A DNA stretch of 64,000 nt, from positions 4,688,001 to 4,752,000 of the forward strand of contig OX940863.1 in the NCBI GenBank assembly GCA_954871525.1. Reading direction: 5' to 3'. The notes beneath the pieces are model-generated. The model did not search any database, was not told where the DNA came from, and was given only the letters and a program-made list of their open reading frames with translations. The position numbers were made by a program, and so were the translations under genes. This stretch comes from Parietaria judaica (taxonomy: Eukaryota > Streptophyta > Magnoliopsida > Rosales > Urticaceae). Of this stretch, positions 1 to 12,614 are shown piece by piece. The stretch's first letter is position 1, and each line of letters opens with the position of its first letter.

Positions 1-1758
1 TGAGATATTGTGCATTTGAAAAAATCTCTCACATTAATTTTTCACCTAAAACAACTTTTATAACGAGTTTCATCTCGAGTTTGATTGGCTAAGTGATAAA
101 CTCACGAGGTCACGGGTGTAATTATAGGAAGACAAAAAATATACATACATAATTATTTATAATCTTAATCAATAATGTCACTCTAATTAAAAATAATAAT
201 AATATAATTTCTTCCAGAGAAAAACATAGCATTTTTTAGTGGAGTGCGAAGACATTGAAATAATATGGTACGACTATTTTGCAAACAATAATGTTGACTT
301 AAGCATATTGAAAATATTAGAAGTACAATTTTAATATTGAAATAAAATGGATAAATTTCTGACTCATTTTGTTCTTTGTTTACCGGCTTTTTTCTTTTAG
401 GCTGGAAAGTTTGAGATGTTCGCAAACGGACATCACGTCACTCCAAGGCTTCATGCATTTGATTTGAAGCGACTTGTTGAGTTTCAGTTCTGTAAACGAC
501 AACGTTTTCAATCGGCATCAAACTCAACGAAACGGGACAAAACTCACCGTTTTAAGTTTAACTATATTAGGATGATATCACCATCATATAATTGAGAATA
601 GAGTGAAAATAAAACTTATATTATAATAATTATATAATTTATTATGCGTTAAATGGGCCACCGAACCGATGAAGGAAGTTGACTTTTGTTCCATCAATAC
701 ATGTCACATGCTTATAAGACCGATCTCACGAACATAATTTACTTATCATCATGATTCATGAGCTATCAATTATGGATTTGTATAGTTGATTTATCTCAAT
801 TGATATTAAGAAAACACATATAAATTTGCGGTGTAACTCCTCACATGCACGCTTTTAAACCCTAAACAATTAATGCTTTCAAAAAAAAAAAAACCCTAAA
901 CAATTAAGACTATCACACGTGAATAGTGGTAAATAAAAATTCCAATGTTTTAACATCACGAGACGACTATTTAACTTTGTTTTTATATGGAATCCCAATG
1001 CCCATTATTAAGCCTTTGGTTTAAATAATTATTAAAAAAAAAATCAAATTATGAATACTTGAAATTCAAAAACACAAAATAATAAAGGCTTAAATAGTGA
1101 TTTTAAAAGAATCAAATAATGAATACATGAAATACAAAAACACAAAATAATAAACGATAATATAAATGAAAATATTATAAGTTTTGTGGCAAATAAAAAA
1201 AAAACAAAGATTTGCTAAATTTAAAATTTTATAAAGGGCATAAAAACTCCATCCATCTCTAGTGACTCTAAAATGGGCAACATTCAATGGTTGAAACTTG
1301 AAATGAGGGATAATAATGATAAAAATATATAATAAATTATGTTGATACTATTCATGTTTTTTTATAATAGAAAAAGGTATTTAAATTTAGTAAAACAATA
1401 GACGCGCCTAAGTTTTTGTTCAAAAAGAAAATCGTCAATGAATCGTCCGATTTTGTTTAAAAACATTAGTAACATGTATCACATCTACGTAATTTTACTT
1501 GAATTATAATTATTATTTATTTTTATCAACATTTTCTTAAAGAAATTGGACGAAAATACTATTTAACTGAGTTTAAGTAATTTTCACATTAAGAAAAAAA
1601 AAATTAAGCATCCACCAAACCTATAGTCATAATTTGATTATTTTTATCGCGATTCGGCCAAAAATAAATATATATAAAAAAAAACCCCGCCAATTAGGCC
1701 ACGATTACGAATCTAGATTTATGATTATGAGTAAGTTATACTTTATAAAGTTTATTTA
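1..1758. other. AT-rich intergenic DNA, no gene
   Basis: This stretch is AT-rich with many A and T runs. All open frames are short (under about 90 codons), low in complexity and unlike any family I know. I see no splice-linked exons, tRNA or LTR. Two AAACCCTAAACAATT strings near 857-904 resemble telo-box cores but are isolated. Confidence 0.6.
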
Positions 1759-1767
1759 TAATAATTA

Positions 1768-2799
1768 GGGAAATTTGCGGCGAAAATCATCGAAGTCACT
1801 AAATTCTTGCAGATAAATCACTACCGTCTATTTTTTGCGGCAAAAATCACTAACGTCATCAATTGTTTGCAGATAAGTCACTACCGTTAATTTTTTGCGG
1901 CGAAAATCATCAAAGTCACTATATTCTTGCAGATAAATCACTAACGTCTATTTTTGCTCCAAAAGTCATTAACGTTATAGTCTTTCCTTACAAATGTTAT
2001 CTGGCAACGTTAAATGACATATCACCAGCCTACATGGCATTCATCGATTGTCTCCAACAACGACAACACGCATTAGTGATAACATTATTTGAAATAGAGA
2101 TTTTTACGGCAATTGTACCATAAACTCTTAAAATTAATTTTATCGTGGCCAAAATTCTAAAAACACTAAAAAATAATCCTACCATAACTTCCAATTTTTC
2201 CCAACAATTTTATCGTGGCGGTGAACATACCCAACCTTTAGCCATATTCTTCGATAGGTACCCAACCTCAATAAATTTAAGCGAAAGTACTTAACGTCGC
2301 AATTTTTTTGCCGACCAACTAACGCCGTTAGACACCTGCCTACGTAGCCGTTAGGCTGTCTCATGTAGCGTTCCACGTGGCACAAGCCGCCACGTGGTCA
2401 AAGGGTGGGTACTTTCTCCGCAATTAACCCTAAAAGATAAAAATTTATCCTATAAGAAAAACAAAAAATATTTTTTTATAAATGCATATTTTATAAAATT
2501 ATTTGATTATATTTGACAAAGGTACAAAAATTATTTGATTACTTAAAAAATAAAATATCTTCTTTTTATGGTACAATTGTGGTAAAAATCTCTGTTTCAA
2601 ATAATGTTATCACTAATGTGTGTTGTCGTTGTTGGAGACAATTGATGAATGCCATGTAGGCTGGTGATATGTCATTTAACGTTGTCAGATAACATTTGTA
2701 AGGAAAGACTGACGTTATTGACTTTTGGCGCAAAAATAGACGTTAGTGATTTATCTGCAAAAATTTAGTGACTTCGATGATTTTCGCCGCAAATTTCCC
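1768..2799. mobile_element. Mutator-like foldback element, 9-bp target duplication
   Basis: The element begins GGGAAATTTGCGGCGAAAAT and ends with the inverse complement of the same sequence (TTTCGCCGCAAATTTCCC). Both sides are flanked by the direct 9-mer TAATAATTA (1759-1767 and 2800-2808). The inverted arms continue for more than 200 bp: the block around 1990-2125 reappears inverted around 2570-2710. The left arm carries about three tandem copies of a roughly 64-bp unit (GCGGCGAAAATCATC, then TTGCAGATAAATCACTA) where the right arm has one. The centre (about 2160-2440) looks like part of another element. There is no transposase ORF, so it is non-autonomous. The 9-bp duplication and long arms fit the Mutator superfamily. 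Confidence 0.75.
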
Positions 2800-3088
2800 T
2801 AATAATTATATAGTTCTGCATCCATCGGTGCATGATTTAACTGACCATTCACTGCACACTATTTTATTTTATTTTTATTTTTATATTTTATGAGTTCACT
2901 GACAGCTCACAAGCCATCTATCTCCCTTACAAAAACTGATCTCGGACAAAACCATTATCGTCAAGTACAAACACTCTCTTAAACCCGCTCTTTCTTATCG
3001 TCAGATCTACTATATATATATATATATTTCTATACATTATAGTCTATATATATTATAGATATATATTGTTTGCTTAAGAAGAAGAACA

Positions 3089-6000
3089 ATGAGGGTTGTT
3101 CTCTGCTTCTTCACTCTCTCTGTGCTTCTTCTCCTCCTCAACAATGGCGTCGTCCATGGCGAGAACCCTTACAGGTTCTACACTTGGAAAGTCACGTACG
3201 GCGATATCTACCCTCTTGGGGTCAAACAACAGGTACTTCTTCACACATGTTTGAATCAAAGATTCGGTTTTTACTTTTTTTTTTTTTTTTTTTTTGTGTG
3301 TGGTTAAAGTAGCGATTTTTACAGGGGATTTTGATCAACGGGCAATTTCCAGGGCCTCAGATTGATGCTGTGACGAACGACAACTTGATCGTCAACGTCT
3401 TTAATTACCTCAACGAACCATTTCTCCTCACATGGTAATTATATTATTTATTAACCAGTATTTAGTTTCATATTTTGAGCTTCTATATACTGTTGATATT
3501 ATTCTTGGAAAATATTTGAAAATGAAATAATTAGTCAAAAACTGAAAAGAGGAAAGTCAATTCTCTTTGATGATAGTGATAATTGATATACGCAGCGAGG
3601 GGACCAAAATGTCCTTGAGCACGGAAAATCAAGGCAGGGTTATATTAGTAATTTGGCAGCTAAGAAATCATTAATTAATGTGAAGGTTTCATAAATGGAT
3701 CTAAGAACAAGGGTGGTCGAGAACGAGCCGAATCTTTTCCAATTTGAGTTCTCGTGTCGGATGGATTATTGTATCAATGTCTCATAATTAAATTAACAAA
3801 CATTAAATATATGCTTGTTTTAGGTTTCTAATTATATGCCATGTTATGTGGCGCATTAAAATATTCCTCTTTTTCTTGGTGAAATGCTGTTTTCCACATG
3901 CTTGAATCTCTGCCTCTCCATCCCTACATTATGTAAGAATTAATTAATAATAAATTTAAATTACCAATAAAAATTTGAAGTTTGATATGAGAATACTTTC
4001 TCCAAAAAATTAAAAAAAAATTAAAAAAGCGAAATTCAGCGGTAGCCATATATATAAGAGAAAAGAGAAGGGATATTTTCAACGAAAGTGGCCATGTGAC
4101 TGCGAAGTAAATGTCCAGAGTCCACTACAAGTTGTCCTATTATTACCACTTGAATATCAAAATTTTGGTTCTTTCAAAACAAAAAAAAGAAAAAAGGGTC
4201 TTAGGCTCTTAGCTGTCAGACAAGAAATTTAAATGCTGATTGATGAAAGGAAATTTTGGGGTAGGGTTTTGTACGGTTTATTTTTTTTCAGTAAATTTAT
4301 ATCGTTTGACCAATAATTTTTTTTTTTTTTTGTCGTTTAAGCATTTTATTGTCTTTTTTACAATTTATTTTTTACTTCATAACTTATTTATTTGTTTTTG
4401 GTCGTACTTCATCATCCAATATTTACAATTAAAGAGAGAATTAAGTTGATCTAGACTTACTATTCGGTTATAAAAGATGGAGGTTCGAAATTTGTTCAAA
4501 ATTTTTGTGACGGACAATTAATTAATTTAAATTTTTCTCTTAAATCACAAAAATATTGTAAAATTTAAATGCGAAGGCTATTAATTATGATCTACACCAA
4601 GAGTAATATGTGCATCATCTAAACCCTAAACAATTGTTTTGGGATCTAATCAAAGTTAAATTGGAAAGATTAATGAGAGAATTGAGTAATGGCAGGGATG
4701 GATTGCAGCATCGAAGGAACTCGTGGCAAGACGGAGTGGCGGGAACGAATTGTCCGATCATGCCGCGGAGGAACTTCACTTATGTCTTTCAAGTCAAAGA
4801 CCGGATCGGCTCATTCTTCTACTTCCCTTCCTTCCTCTTCCAAAAAGCCGCCGGCGGATTCGGCGGAATTAGAATCTACAGCCGCCCAAAGATCCCCGTC
4901 CCCTATCCTCCTCCCGCCGGCGACTTCACCGTCCTTACTGGAGATTTCTCGAGAATCAATCACGCGGTCAGTCCCCCCATATGCTTGCTTTTATTTTGTG
5001 TCAAAATTCCCGGTTCAAAAAACCGGATTAAAAAAAAAAAAAAAACGGAGAATATGGACTACAAATACCCCGGTTTCAGCCCTATTTGCTTTGATTGACA
5101 ACGCTTCTGAATCGGGGCTTTTTTCAGCTGATGAGGCGGATTCTGGAGAGCGGCCGCGATCTCCCCTTCCCGGACGGTCTTCACATCAACGGGCGAGCCA
5201 TGAACGGCTACACGTTTGGCATTGACCAAGGCAAGACTTACCGGTTCAGGATCTCGAACGTCGGGATCGCGACGTCGATCAACTTCCGGATTCAGGGCCA
5301 CACCATGAAGGTGATCGAGGTCGAGGGCTCGCACACTCTTCAAACGACGTTCTCGTCGCTCGACGTCCATCTGGGACAGTCTTACTCCGTGTTGGTCACG
5401 GCCGATCAGCCGCCCAAGGACTACTACGTCGTCGTCTCGTCACGCTTCACGTCCCGGGTTCTTACCACCACGGCGATTCTTCACTACAGAAACTCTTTCC
5501 AGGGAGTTTCCGGGCCCGTCCCCGGCGGTCCCACAACGCAGATAGCTTGGTCTCTCAACCAAGCAAGATCGATCCGGTACAACTTTCTAGCTACACAAAG
5601 ATATCTAAAACTTAAGTTTAACAAAATAAACTCAATGTTGTTTTGTGTTGAATCAGTCGGAATCTGACGGCGAGTGGACCGAGGCCGAATCCGCAAGGGT
5701 CGTACCACTACGGGGCGATCACGCCGGCGCGGACGATAATGCTGGCGAACTCCCATGCCGTGATCAACGGGAAGAAGAGGTACGCGGTGAACAGTGTATC
5801 GTACCTGGCGCCCGACACCCCGTTGAAGGTGGCGGACTACTTCAAGATCTCCGGCGTGTTCAGCGTCGGCAGCATGCCCACGAGGCCCTCGTGGGGCGGC
5901 GCTTACCTCCAGACCGCCGTCATGGGCGCCAACTTCCACGAGTTCATCGAGGTCGTCTTCCAGAACTGGGAAGACGAGGTTCAGTCTTGGCACATCGATG

Positions 6001-7974
6001 GCTACTCTTTCTTTGTTGTCGGGTCAGTTCACTTTCACTTTGCGAAATCAATTTTAGTACATAATAATAGTGTTTGGTTAATTGGTTGAAACCAATTTAC
6101 CAATTTGTTTTGGGAAATCACTATGAAAGTTCAGTCTTGGAAATCAGTTTAGAAGTTTGGTTTTTGAAATTAACCTTTTTGTTAATATGGGGTCGAACTG
6201 AAATAAAAATAATTATAATAATTGAATCAAACACAATTTATGTTACTAAAAAAAATATGTTTGATTTGAAACTAATATATATTAATATTATTCCTAAAAA
6301 ATATTGACATTAATACATAAAATATATTCAAATTCAATTATTCTAATTACATATCTAAATAATGTAATATAAAGTAGTAAAAAAAGAATTGTTACATGAG
6401 TTTATATCATTATAAATTTATAATTAAGTTAGTATTTAACAACAAGAATAACTTAAGTTGTTAATATCATAGTTAATATCATAGTAATATGTCAATGATA
6501 CAAGTAACTTGAATAATTTAATTAAATGAGTTAATATTATAATAATATCTTAGTATAAATAATATAATATATTATAGAATGATAATATATTATTATAATT
6601 ATAGGGTTAATGACGGCAAAAATATCCAAAGTTTGGTCAAAGAACCCCTCGTGTATCCAAAGTTTAAAAGTGGTGGCAAAAATACCCAAAGTCGCATTTA
6701 GGGAGTTGACCACTCCATTCTCGTAACGCCGTTAACTTACCGGTTAACTCTGGCCACGTGGACAAATTTGTTTTGTTAAGTGTAATCATTAGAGGTTCAA
6801 TTAGTTGTATTAAATAGTATTTATTAGGGGTTTAATTCGTTGTTTTGTCGTAAACGAGACTGATTTGGGCTCATCCATGTGGCAAAAATTATTATGTCAG
6901 CAACCCACGTTTGTCCGCGTGGCCATAGTTAACGGGTAAGTTAACGGCGTTACGAGAATGGACTGGTCAACTCCTCAAATGCGACTTTGGGTATTTTTGC
7001 CACCACTTTTAAACTTTGGGTACACGAGGGGTTCTTTGACCAAACTTTGGGTATTTTTACCGTCATTAACCCTATAATTATATTATGTACAGTTGAGTTG
7101 AAAACCAAAACACAAAAAATAACTTCAAGTCGTTTTCTGGTTTCCTTCATTAAAATTTCACTGGTCTGCGAGACCAGTCTGCGGAAACAGAGAAAACTGG
7201 TAACCAAACGTGATCTGCAAAACCAGTATGACACTGTTTGAAACCAATATCGGAAACTGGTCTCTGGGACCGTAACCAAACGCCACCTTAGTAATTCTAG
7301 CTAGAAGCGGGATTATAAAAAATATTAATTAATCAAAATTATTAATTTATCGAAGCTCCTACTCACGGTATGCCGAGTAAAATTATTATCACAAAATTTT
7401 AAATGAATTTTTTATTGGCGGTGATTTTCTCCTTAAACGTTTAAATTCGAGTAACTTGCAATGCATTTTGTTACTGTTAGCTGTGAAAATTAACAAATTA
7501 TTTTTATATGATATCGTAATTTAGGAGAAAATTTAAAAAATTGTCACACATTAATTTTTCTCGGAAAATATATCGTGACACTCTCCGGTTTTATAATGCA
7601 TCAGAATGGATGGAGGGCAGTGGACGCCGGCTAGCAGACTAGGCTACAACCTCAGAGACGCTGTCGCGCGTTGCACCACTCAAGTACATATATCTTCCCG
7701 AAACAAACACGCCACTACTTTCATTGATTTACCTTTTCTAACACGTCTCGATTTATCGTAGGTTTATCCGAGGTCGTGGACAGCCGTCTACATGGCGTTG
7801 GACAACGTCGGAATGTGGAATGTCAGGTCGGAGAACTGGGCTAGGCAGTATTTGGGGCAGCAGTTCTATATGAGGGTCTTCACGTCGTCAAACTCATTAC
7901 GGGACGAGTCTCCAATCCCGAGGAACGCGCTCCTCTGTGGCCGGGCAAAAGGCCGTCGCACGAGGTCCCTCTAA
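3089..7974 (+). CDS. SKU5-similar (SKS) multicopper-oxidase-like protein
   Basis: Seven exons join in phase: 3089-3232, 3325-3434, 4696-4966, 5128-5576, 5657-6022, 7605-7683 and 7762-7974, giving 543 aa, the usual SKS length. The N-terminus (MRVVLCFFTLSVLLLLLNNG) is a clear signal peptide, so the product is secreted or apoplastic. Three cupredoxin-like domains follow. Recognisable blocks are NGQFPGPQI, the RRNSWQDGV region, GTNCPI, LPDG-like PFPDG, NPQGSYHYG and the DNVGMWNVRSENWARQYLG tail. The copper ligands of true oxidases are missing: the HWHG position reads WDGLQ, and the C-terminal His-Cys-His segment is replaced by VRSENWARQYLGQQF. The protein therefore probably lacks oxidase activity, as is known for SKU5/SKS proteins, which act in directional or pollen-tube growth. 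The large fifth intron (6023-7604) contains nested transposons. A member of the pollen Bp10/NTP303-like subgroup is possible. Confidence 0.93.
6066..7288. mobile_element. Outer MITE-like element, interrupted, in SKS intron 5
   Basis: The left edge (GTGTTTGGTTAATTGG near 6070) and the right edge (GGACCGTAACCAAACGCCACC near 7267-7287) form an inverted repeat sharing GTTTGGTTA. Inside lie further matching pieces such as GAAACCAAT and GAAACTGG. A Mutator-like foldback element sits within it. The edge type resembles small Harbinger- or hAT-type MITEs. I found no clean target duplication, so the class and exact ends are uncertain. Confidence 0.4.
6604..7072. mobile_element. Mutator-like foldback element nested in SKS intron 5
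   Basis: The element begins GGGTTAATGACGGCAAAAAT and ends with the inverse, ATTTTTACCGTCATTAACCC. Inverted arms of about 130 bp continue through CCAAAGTTT, the GTGGCAAAAATACCCAAAG block and GTAACGCCGTTAACTTACC. The direct flank TATAATTATA (6594-6603 and 7073-7082) is a 10-bp match in AT-rich DNA, compatible with a 9-10 bp target duplication. It has no coding capacity. It lies entirely within the intron between SKS exons 5 and 6. Confidence 0.72.
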
Positions 7975-10485
7975 CTCGCTTCATCGACTCGATGTAGCTT
8001 GGTTTTTGGCGGGGAATTGATTGGGAGTTCCTTGTGAGGGGTGGCGGGAAAAAGCTCAGCTCGAGCTTTGAGGCTGTTTTTATTCTTTTTTACAAGAATA
8101 TTGACAATTGAACTTTTATTGTACTCTAGTAACAGATTAATTACTTCTGCTTGGTTCTCTGGATTATCTCAGGTCGTTTTTGTTGCAAATGTGTATATAT
8201 ATACACACACAGAGTAAACCCATGTGGAAAAAATAAGCCCTGTTAAGGAAGAGCGAAAATAAAAATAAAAATAGATCAACCGGTAATTAAATACCAAATT
8301 TAAACGTTTTATACCAAAAGATGTAACATGTAGACCAAAACCACAAAAGACAATCTACAAGTCATAATAAAACAAAAATACAAGACTTGACGAAACTAAC
8401 TTAAAAGTCTTGTGTGCTATGTATGTATGTGATATAACAAACTAAGGCTAATCCCGGGAAGAGAGCGTTTCACATACGCAATAAGGATATCATCTAGAAG
8501 CCTTACAAACGATCTTTGCTTCGTCCGACTAGTCACTAGAACCTCCACAAATGCTGCGTAGTCAACGAATCCAAGTAAAGGCTTCAGTAAGAAGAGACGG
8601 TCCTCTCTTCGCCATATGTACGGTCCTCTCTTCGTCATCAAAATATTTCGATTCGACGAGGCGATTTTACCAATGGTCCCGGCGATAACTGCTCATAAAC
8701 CAAATTGCAAGAACATGTGATCTCCACATTTAATGCAAGAATACCTAAAAAATTCCTTGCATCTAATTCCACATTTAATTGGAATCAAAATATTTGGATG
8801 GCGAAGAGACGACCGTACATATGGCGTTGTTGGACGACAGTAAACGGAAAGCCGTATGATTATTAACGCCACATCGTCATATTTGAGAGTCGCGGCAAGA
8901 TAAGCTCCGGTTTCACCCTTAGTTTTCAGTGTCGATCAAAGTGCATGTTGTTCTCTAATATAACGACATGAAATACCAATGAGCAAAAAAATGACGTTTT
9001 CTCGATAAAATGACATTTTGTTTTCCACATTATTTACGAGTAGTAACGAGGAGAACAAGCACATTCTCCATTCAAAAAAAAAAAAAAACAAGCACATTCT
9101 AAATAGTATTTAGGACAAGAAACTTTTCCCATAAAAAATCATGTCGTTTATGTGCGTTAGCAGCATGCGTGTGTAAAATTTAAAATTTCTATTCAGAGGA
9201 TTTTTATTTTTCATACAACAGAATATATTCTTATTCCTTTTTAATTTTGAAAGTGTTCTTGTACTTTTGTATCTACAAATTTACGTTATTGCCCACATAC
9301 CAGATTTGTTCTTTCAAACGTTTGATTTATACCAATTTCATTACCAGATATGGCTAGCAATAATCAGATAGTGGTTCACAACATATTTACTTAACTTATT
9401 AATTATTTTTTGAAGGACTTAACTTATTAAATTGAACACAAGAAAAAATATCAATACTCATCTTGGATTCAAACTTCATAGGACATAGAGAAAGTGCGTG
9501 TATGTGTAATCTTGACCGATAGATTATAGTGCTAGTTCTTACACTGCGAATATATCTTATAATGTTTGTGTGTAGGTAAGAACTATATGTTTGGAGGGTT
9601 TAAAGTTTAGGGTTTAAGAGGCTATATGTAAGTTGTATACTACTAATTTCAAGAAGATCTCTTATAATAGCCATTATAATTTTTCATATATAGTAAACTC
9701 GAAACTCGCTAGGTTTATCTAATTTTGGTTAAATTTAAAAATAATAATCTTATTCAGGAATTTTTGGAACTAGTATGCAAATTATGAGTCAAAAACTAGG
9801 AAAAAGAGGTAAAACTTGAAGTCTATAACTAACGTACTGATAATGCTTGTATTAATTGGACTAGAACTAATGCTTGTATTAATTGGACTCATGTATATAT
9901 ATATAATCAAAACTTATTATGTATAACAGTGTAAAATTAGTGTTGTTTATGACATGCGTGGAATATGATGTTTAAGCTATGATATAATGATCATGTTAAT
10001 GTAGTTGTAAGTCTTTTACTATTAATAAATAAAACGAATATGAATGAGTTTACTCGTTTAATTAAACTTCACTCTCACATTTAAATAAATATTCTTATTG
10101 AGTTGTAATGTAAATGTTTGATTTTTTTTTCTTAATACACATTTAACAAACGTATTCGGGCATAATAAGGAAGGTTTAGATGCAAACAAAATTTTTGAAC
10201 ACAAAACGACACGAAGGACAAAATTGTTCAAACACAAAACGACACGAGATACGAATGGTCAACTTTCGTAACCAATTGGTAACAAGTTCTTTAATACCCA
10301 TAAAAAGCTATTAAATCCCATGTGAATTCTCTTACTACCAAATAAATTATGCAGTACTCAATCTCAATTATACGGTTGACTTTCTATTTTTATTAGCTTA
10401 TCCATTTTAAACTAGGGTGATTTTGTATTTTTTTTAGCCTCTCATTTTTACGAAATAACTATATCTAATTCTGATTTCACATGTG

Positions 10486-10560
<75 letters not shown>

Positions 10561-12614
10561 ATTCCTTTAGTTTTTAAACAGAAATATAGTTTAGATCTTT
10601 AGATTGGTACATTGATTTGTGCCTGTGGTATACATAAGAACATAATTACAAAGTGGAGAATAAATGAACGAACGAAATTGCAAAGTGCATATCTATGTTT
10701 ATAAGTTTACTTAAATTTTAGTACAAAATTTATTGATTTTTTTTTCCGGCCGTATGGACCCGAGAATTTGTATATTTTTATTTTATGTAATAATCTACAA
10801 ATTCGTCTTTCTTCCTCTTGTATATTTTAACTTTGTATTATATTATATTCGTCAAGACGTTTTTATCATCTTTATAAAAAAAATTTACATAAGACAACAA
10901 GAATTTTATAAATATAAAAAATAAAATCACAAAAAACATTTAAACAAAAATACATACTACGAAGTAGATACTTGGAAGCTTCCCGCAATATCTATACTTC
11001 AAATTATCAAAACATCAAGAACTAATATTGTGTCGTGCAAAATCGATATATATATATATATATATTTGATATTAGGTCTTTTTAATCGATCGTCCTCTTG
11101 CTTACGACACGGCCAAACAAGAGTTGTCCATGCTTCTGTTGATTCCCACCCGAAGAATATTCCCTCTCTCTGTCGGTTACCCTTTTAGCAGCACCACACT
11201 CAACCACACTAATATATATATATATGCAAAACCTTTTCTTGCTTACGTAGCCCAAGGTGCCCTTGGCCAATGCCGGTGGAGGCAGTGACGCCGTCTCTAC
11301 TGACGTGTCGCCACCGCGGTGAAGCCCGACATGCGAAGCATGTCTATGTGGCGCGCTTCACTTCCGGGGATAAGAGTGAAAATACAAGCGATGATGTATG
11401 ACTTCAAGGCCGTTTTATATATTTATATATAATATAAAATATTTTCATTCTCTTATATGATTTTAATCACCGGGGAATGATCGGAAGTTTTTGGTATGTT
11501 TCTTTGGGAGACGCACTGCTTAGGTCATCACATATATTATTATATTCCATTTGTTACGTACTACTTTTTAACGTATGCTTATATTATTATTTTTTATTGT
11601 TATATATATTACGTTCTCTTCAGAGGAATATTGCTATTTAACTGCGTCTTTCAACGCGTAATTCATAGAATTTTTACTGACAGACGTGCATATAATTTAC
11701 TTCGATATACTATGGGAAAATAATGAGGGTAATGGTGTAATTTCCACTAGTAGGAAATCACTCTAATTATTTGATTTTTTTTACCTATAAATATTTTTAA
11801 AATATATTTCTAATTCTTAATTATATCTTACAAGTCCTTCTCATATTATTTAATTCCCTCAAAATTTATATCATGCAACCGTCTATAAGTAAACCCCGTT
11901 TCAAATTTATTTAGAGATCATTCACTTTGTGACAGAAAGAAAAAGAAAAAAAACTGTAATAACGTACATATATACTAATATAATTTAGATTTACACTCAT
12001 ATATCAAATAAATAGTATTTAACTGATTAAAAAAAGTACAAAAAGTGATTTTAAATATGCCTAAGTTATATATATATAACATGATAAACAAAATATAGGG
12101 TATAGATATTATTGTTCCCATATCAATTTCTAGATTATTTGTGTAGCATATATATATCCTTAGATGTTGGTGGATATCATGATGTGGTGAGAGGAATTTG
12201 TTTGTGTTGAGAAAGAGAAACCAAAGAATGTCTCCCACAAAAAAGAATTATGATCATTACAGCCCCAGAGAAGCTTTTCAGAGACAATTGAGTCCCTTCC
12301 CTGACTTTTCTTCACTTTTTTCACCTCTCATTTTCACCCAATCATCAACACATATTTGAACTCATAACCGGGCCTGAAATTCCGTGTCCTCTTCTCTAAA
12401 AAATTCCTCTCTTTTTTCCCTTATTTTCCTTCTCACAAATTTAAATTCCAAAAAAATAAAATAAAAAGGTGAAGAAAAAGACAAAGCTTCGCAACAGAAG
12501 TCTTACTTAGTATTTATTCTCTTTCTGTTGCAACCCTTTGTAGCTTTCTCACACACCTCTCTCTCTCTCTCTCTCTCTCTCTCACTTCGGAGACAGCGAA
12601 GGGAATAATATCTG
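7975..12614. other. Long intergenic region without a supportable gene
   Basis: This stretch lies between the SKS and GARP genes. An imperfect inverted pair (CATATGTACGGTCCTCTCTTCG near 8600 and CGAAGAGACGACCGTACATATG near 8805) may be remains of a small element. A GC-richer island at about 11230-11390 has frames on both strands that are short and match no family I know. Several AT microsatellites occur. The last 60 bp before the GARP start hold a CT tract (12558-12583) that is probably 5' UTR. Confidence 0.5.
10489..10558. repeat. (AT)n microsatellite, about 35 units
   Basis: This is an uninterrupted AT dinucleotide run of about 70 bp. Other AT runs in the window are near 37541-37585, 45843-45877, 52846-52873 and 61108-61133. 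Confidence 0.95.

Noticed and set aside
857..904. AAACCCTAAACAATT strings as telomeric repeat
   Set aside because: Only two imperfect copies, separated by poly-A; not a telomere array.
5059..5993. Minus-strand frames of 103 and 169 codons
   Set aside because: They lie opposite SKS exons 4 and 5, whose sense frames match a known family.
8417..8641. Minus-strand 74-codon frame
   Set aside because: No family similarity, lies partly in an imperfect inverted repeat, and has no neighbouring exons.
11082..11390. Possible gene in the GC-richer island (SGGNQQKHGQLLFGRVV-like text, also a GTLGY string)
   Set aside because: Frames are short and no kinase or other domain continues on either side; not enough to call a gene or relic.
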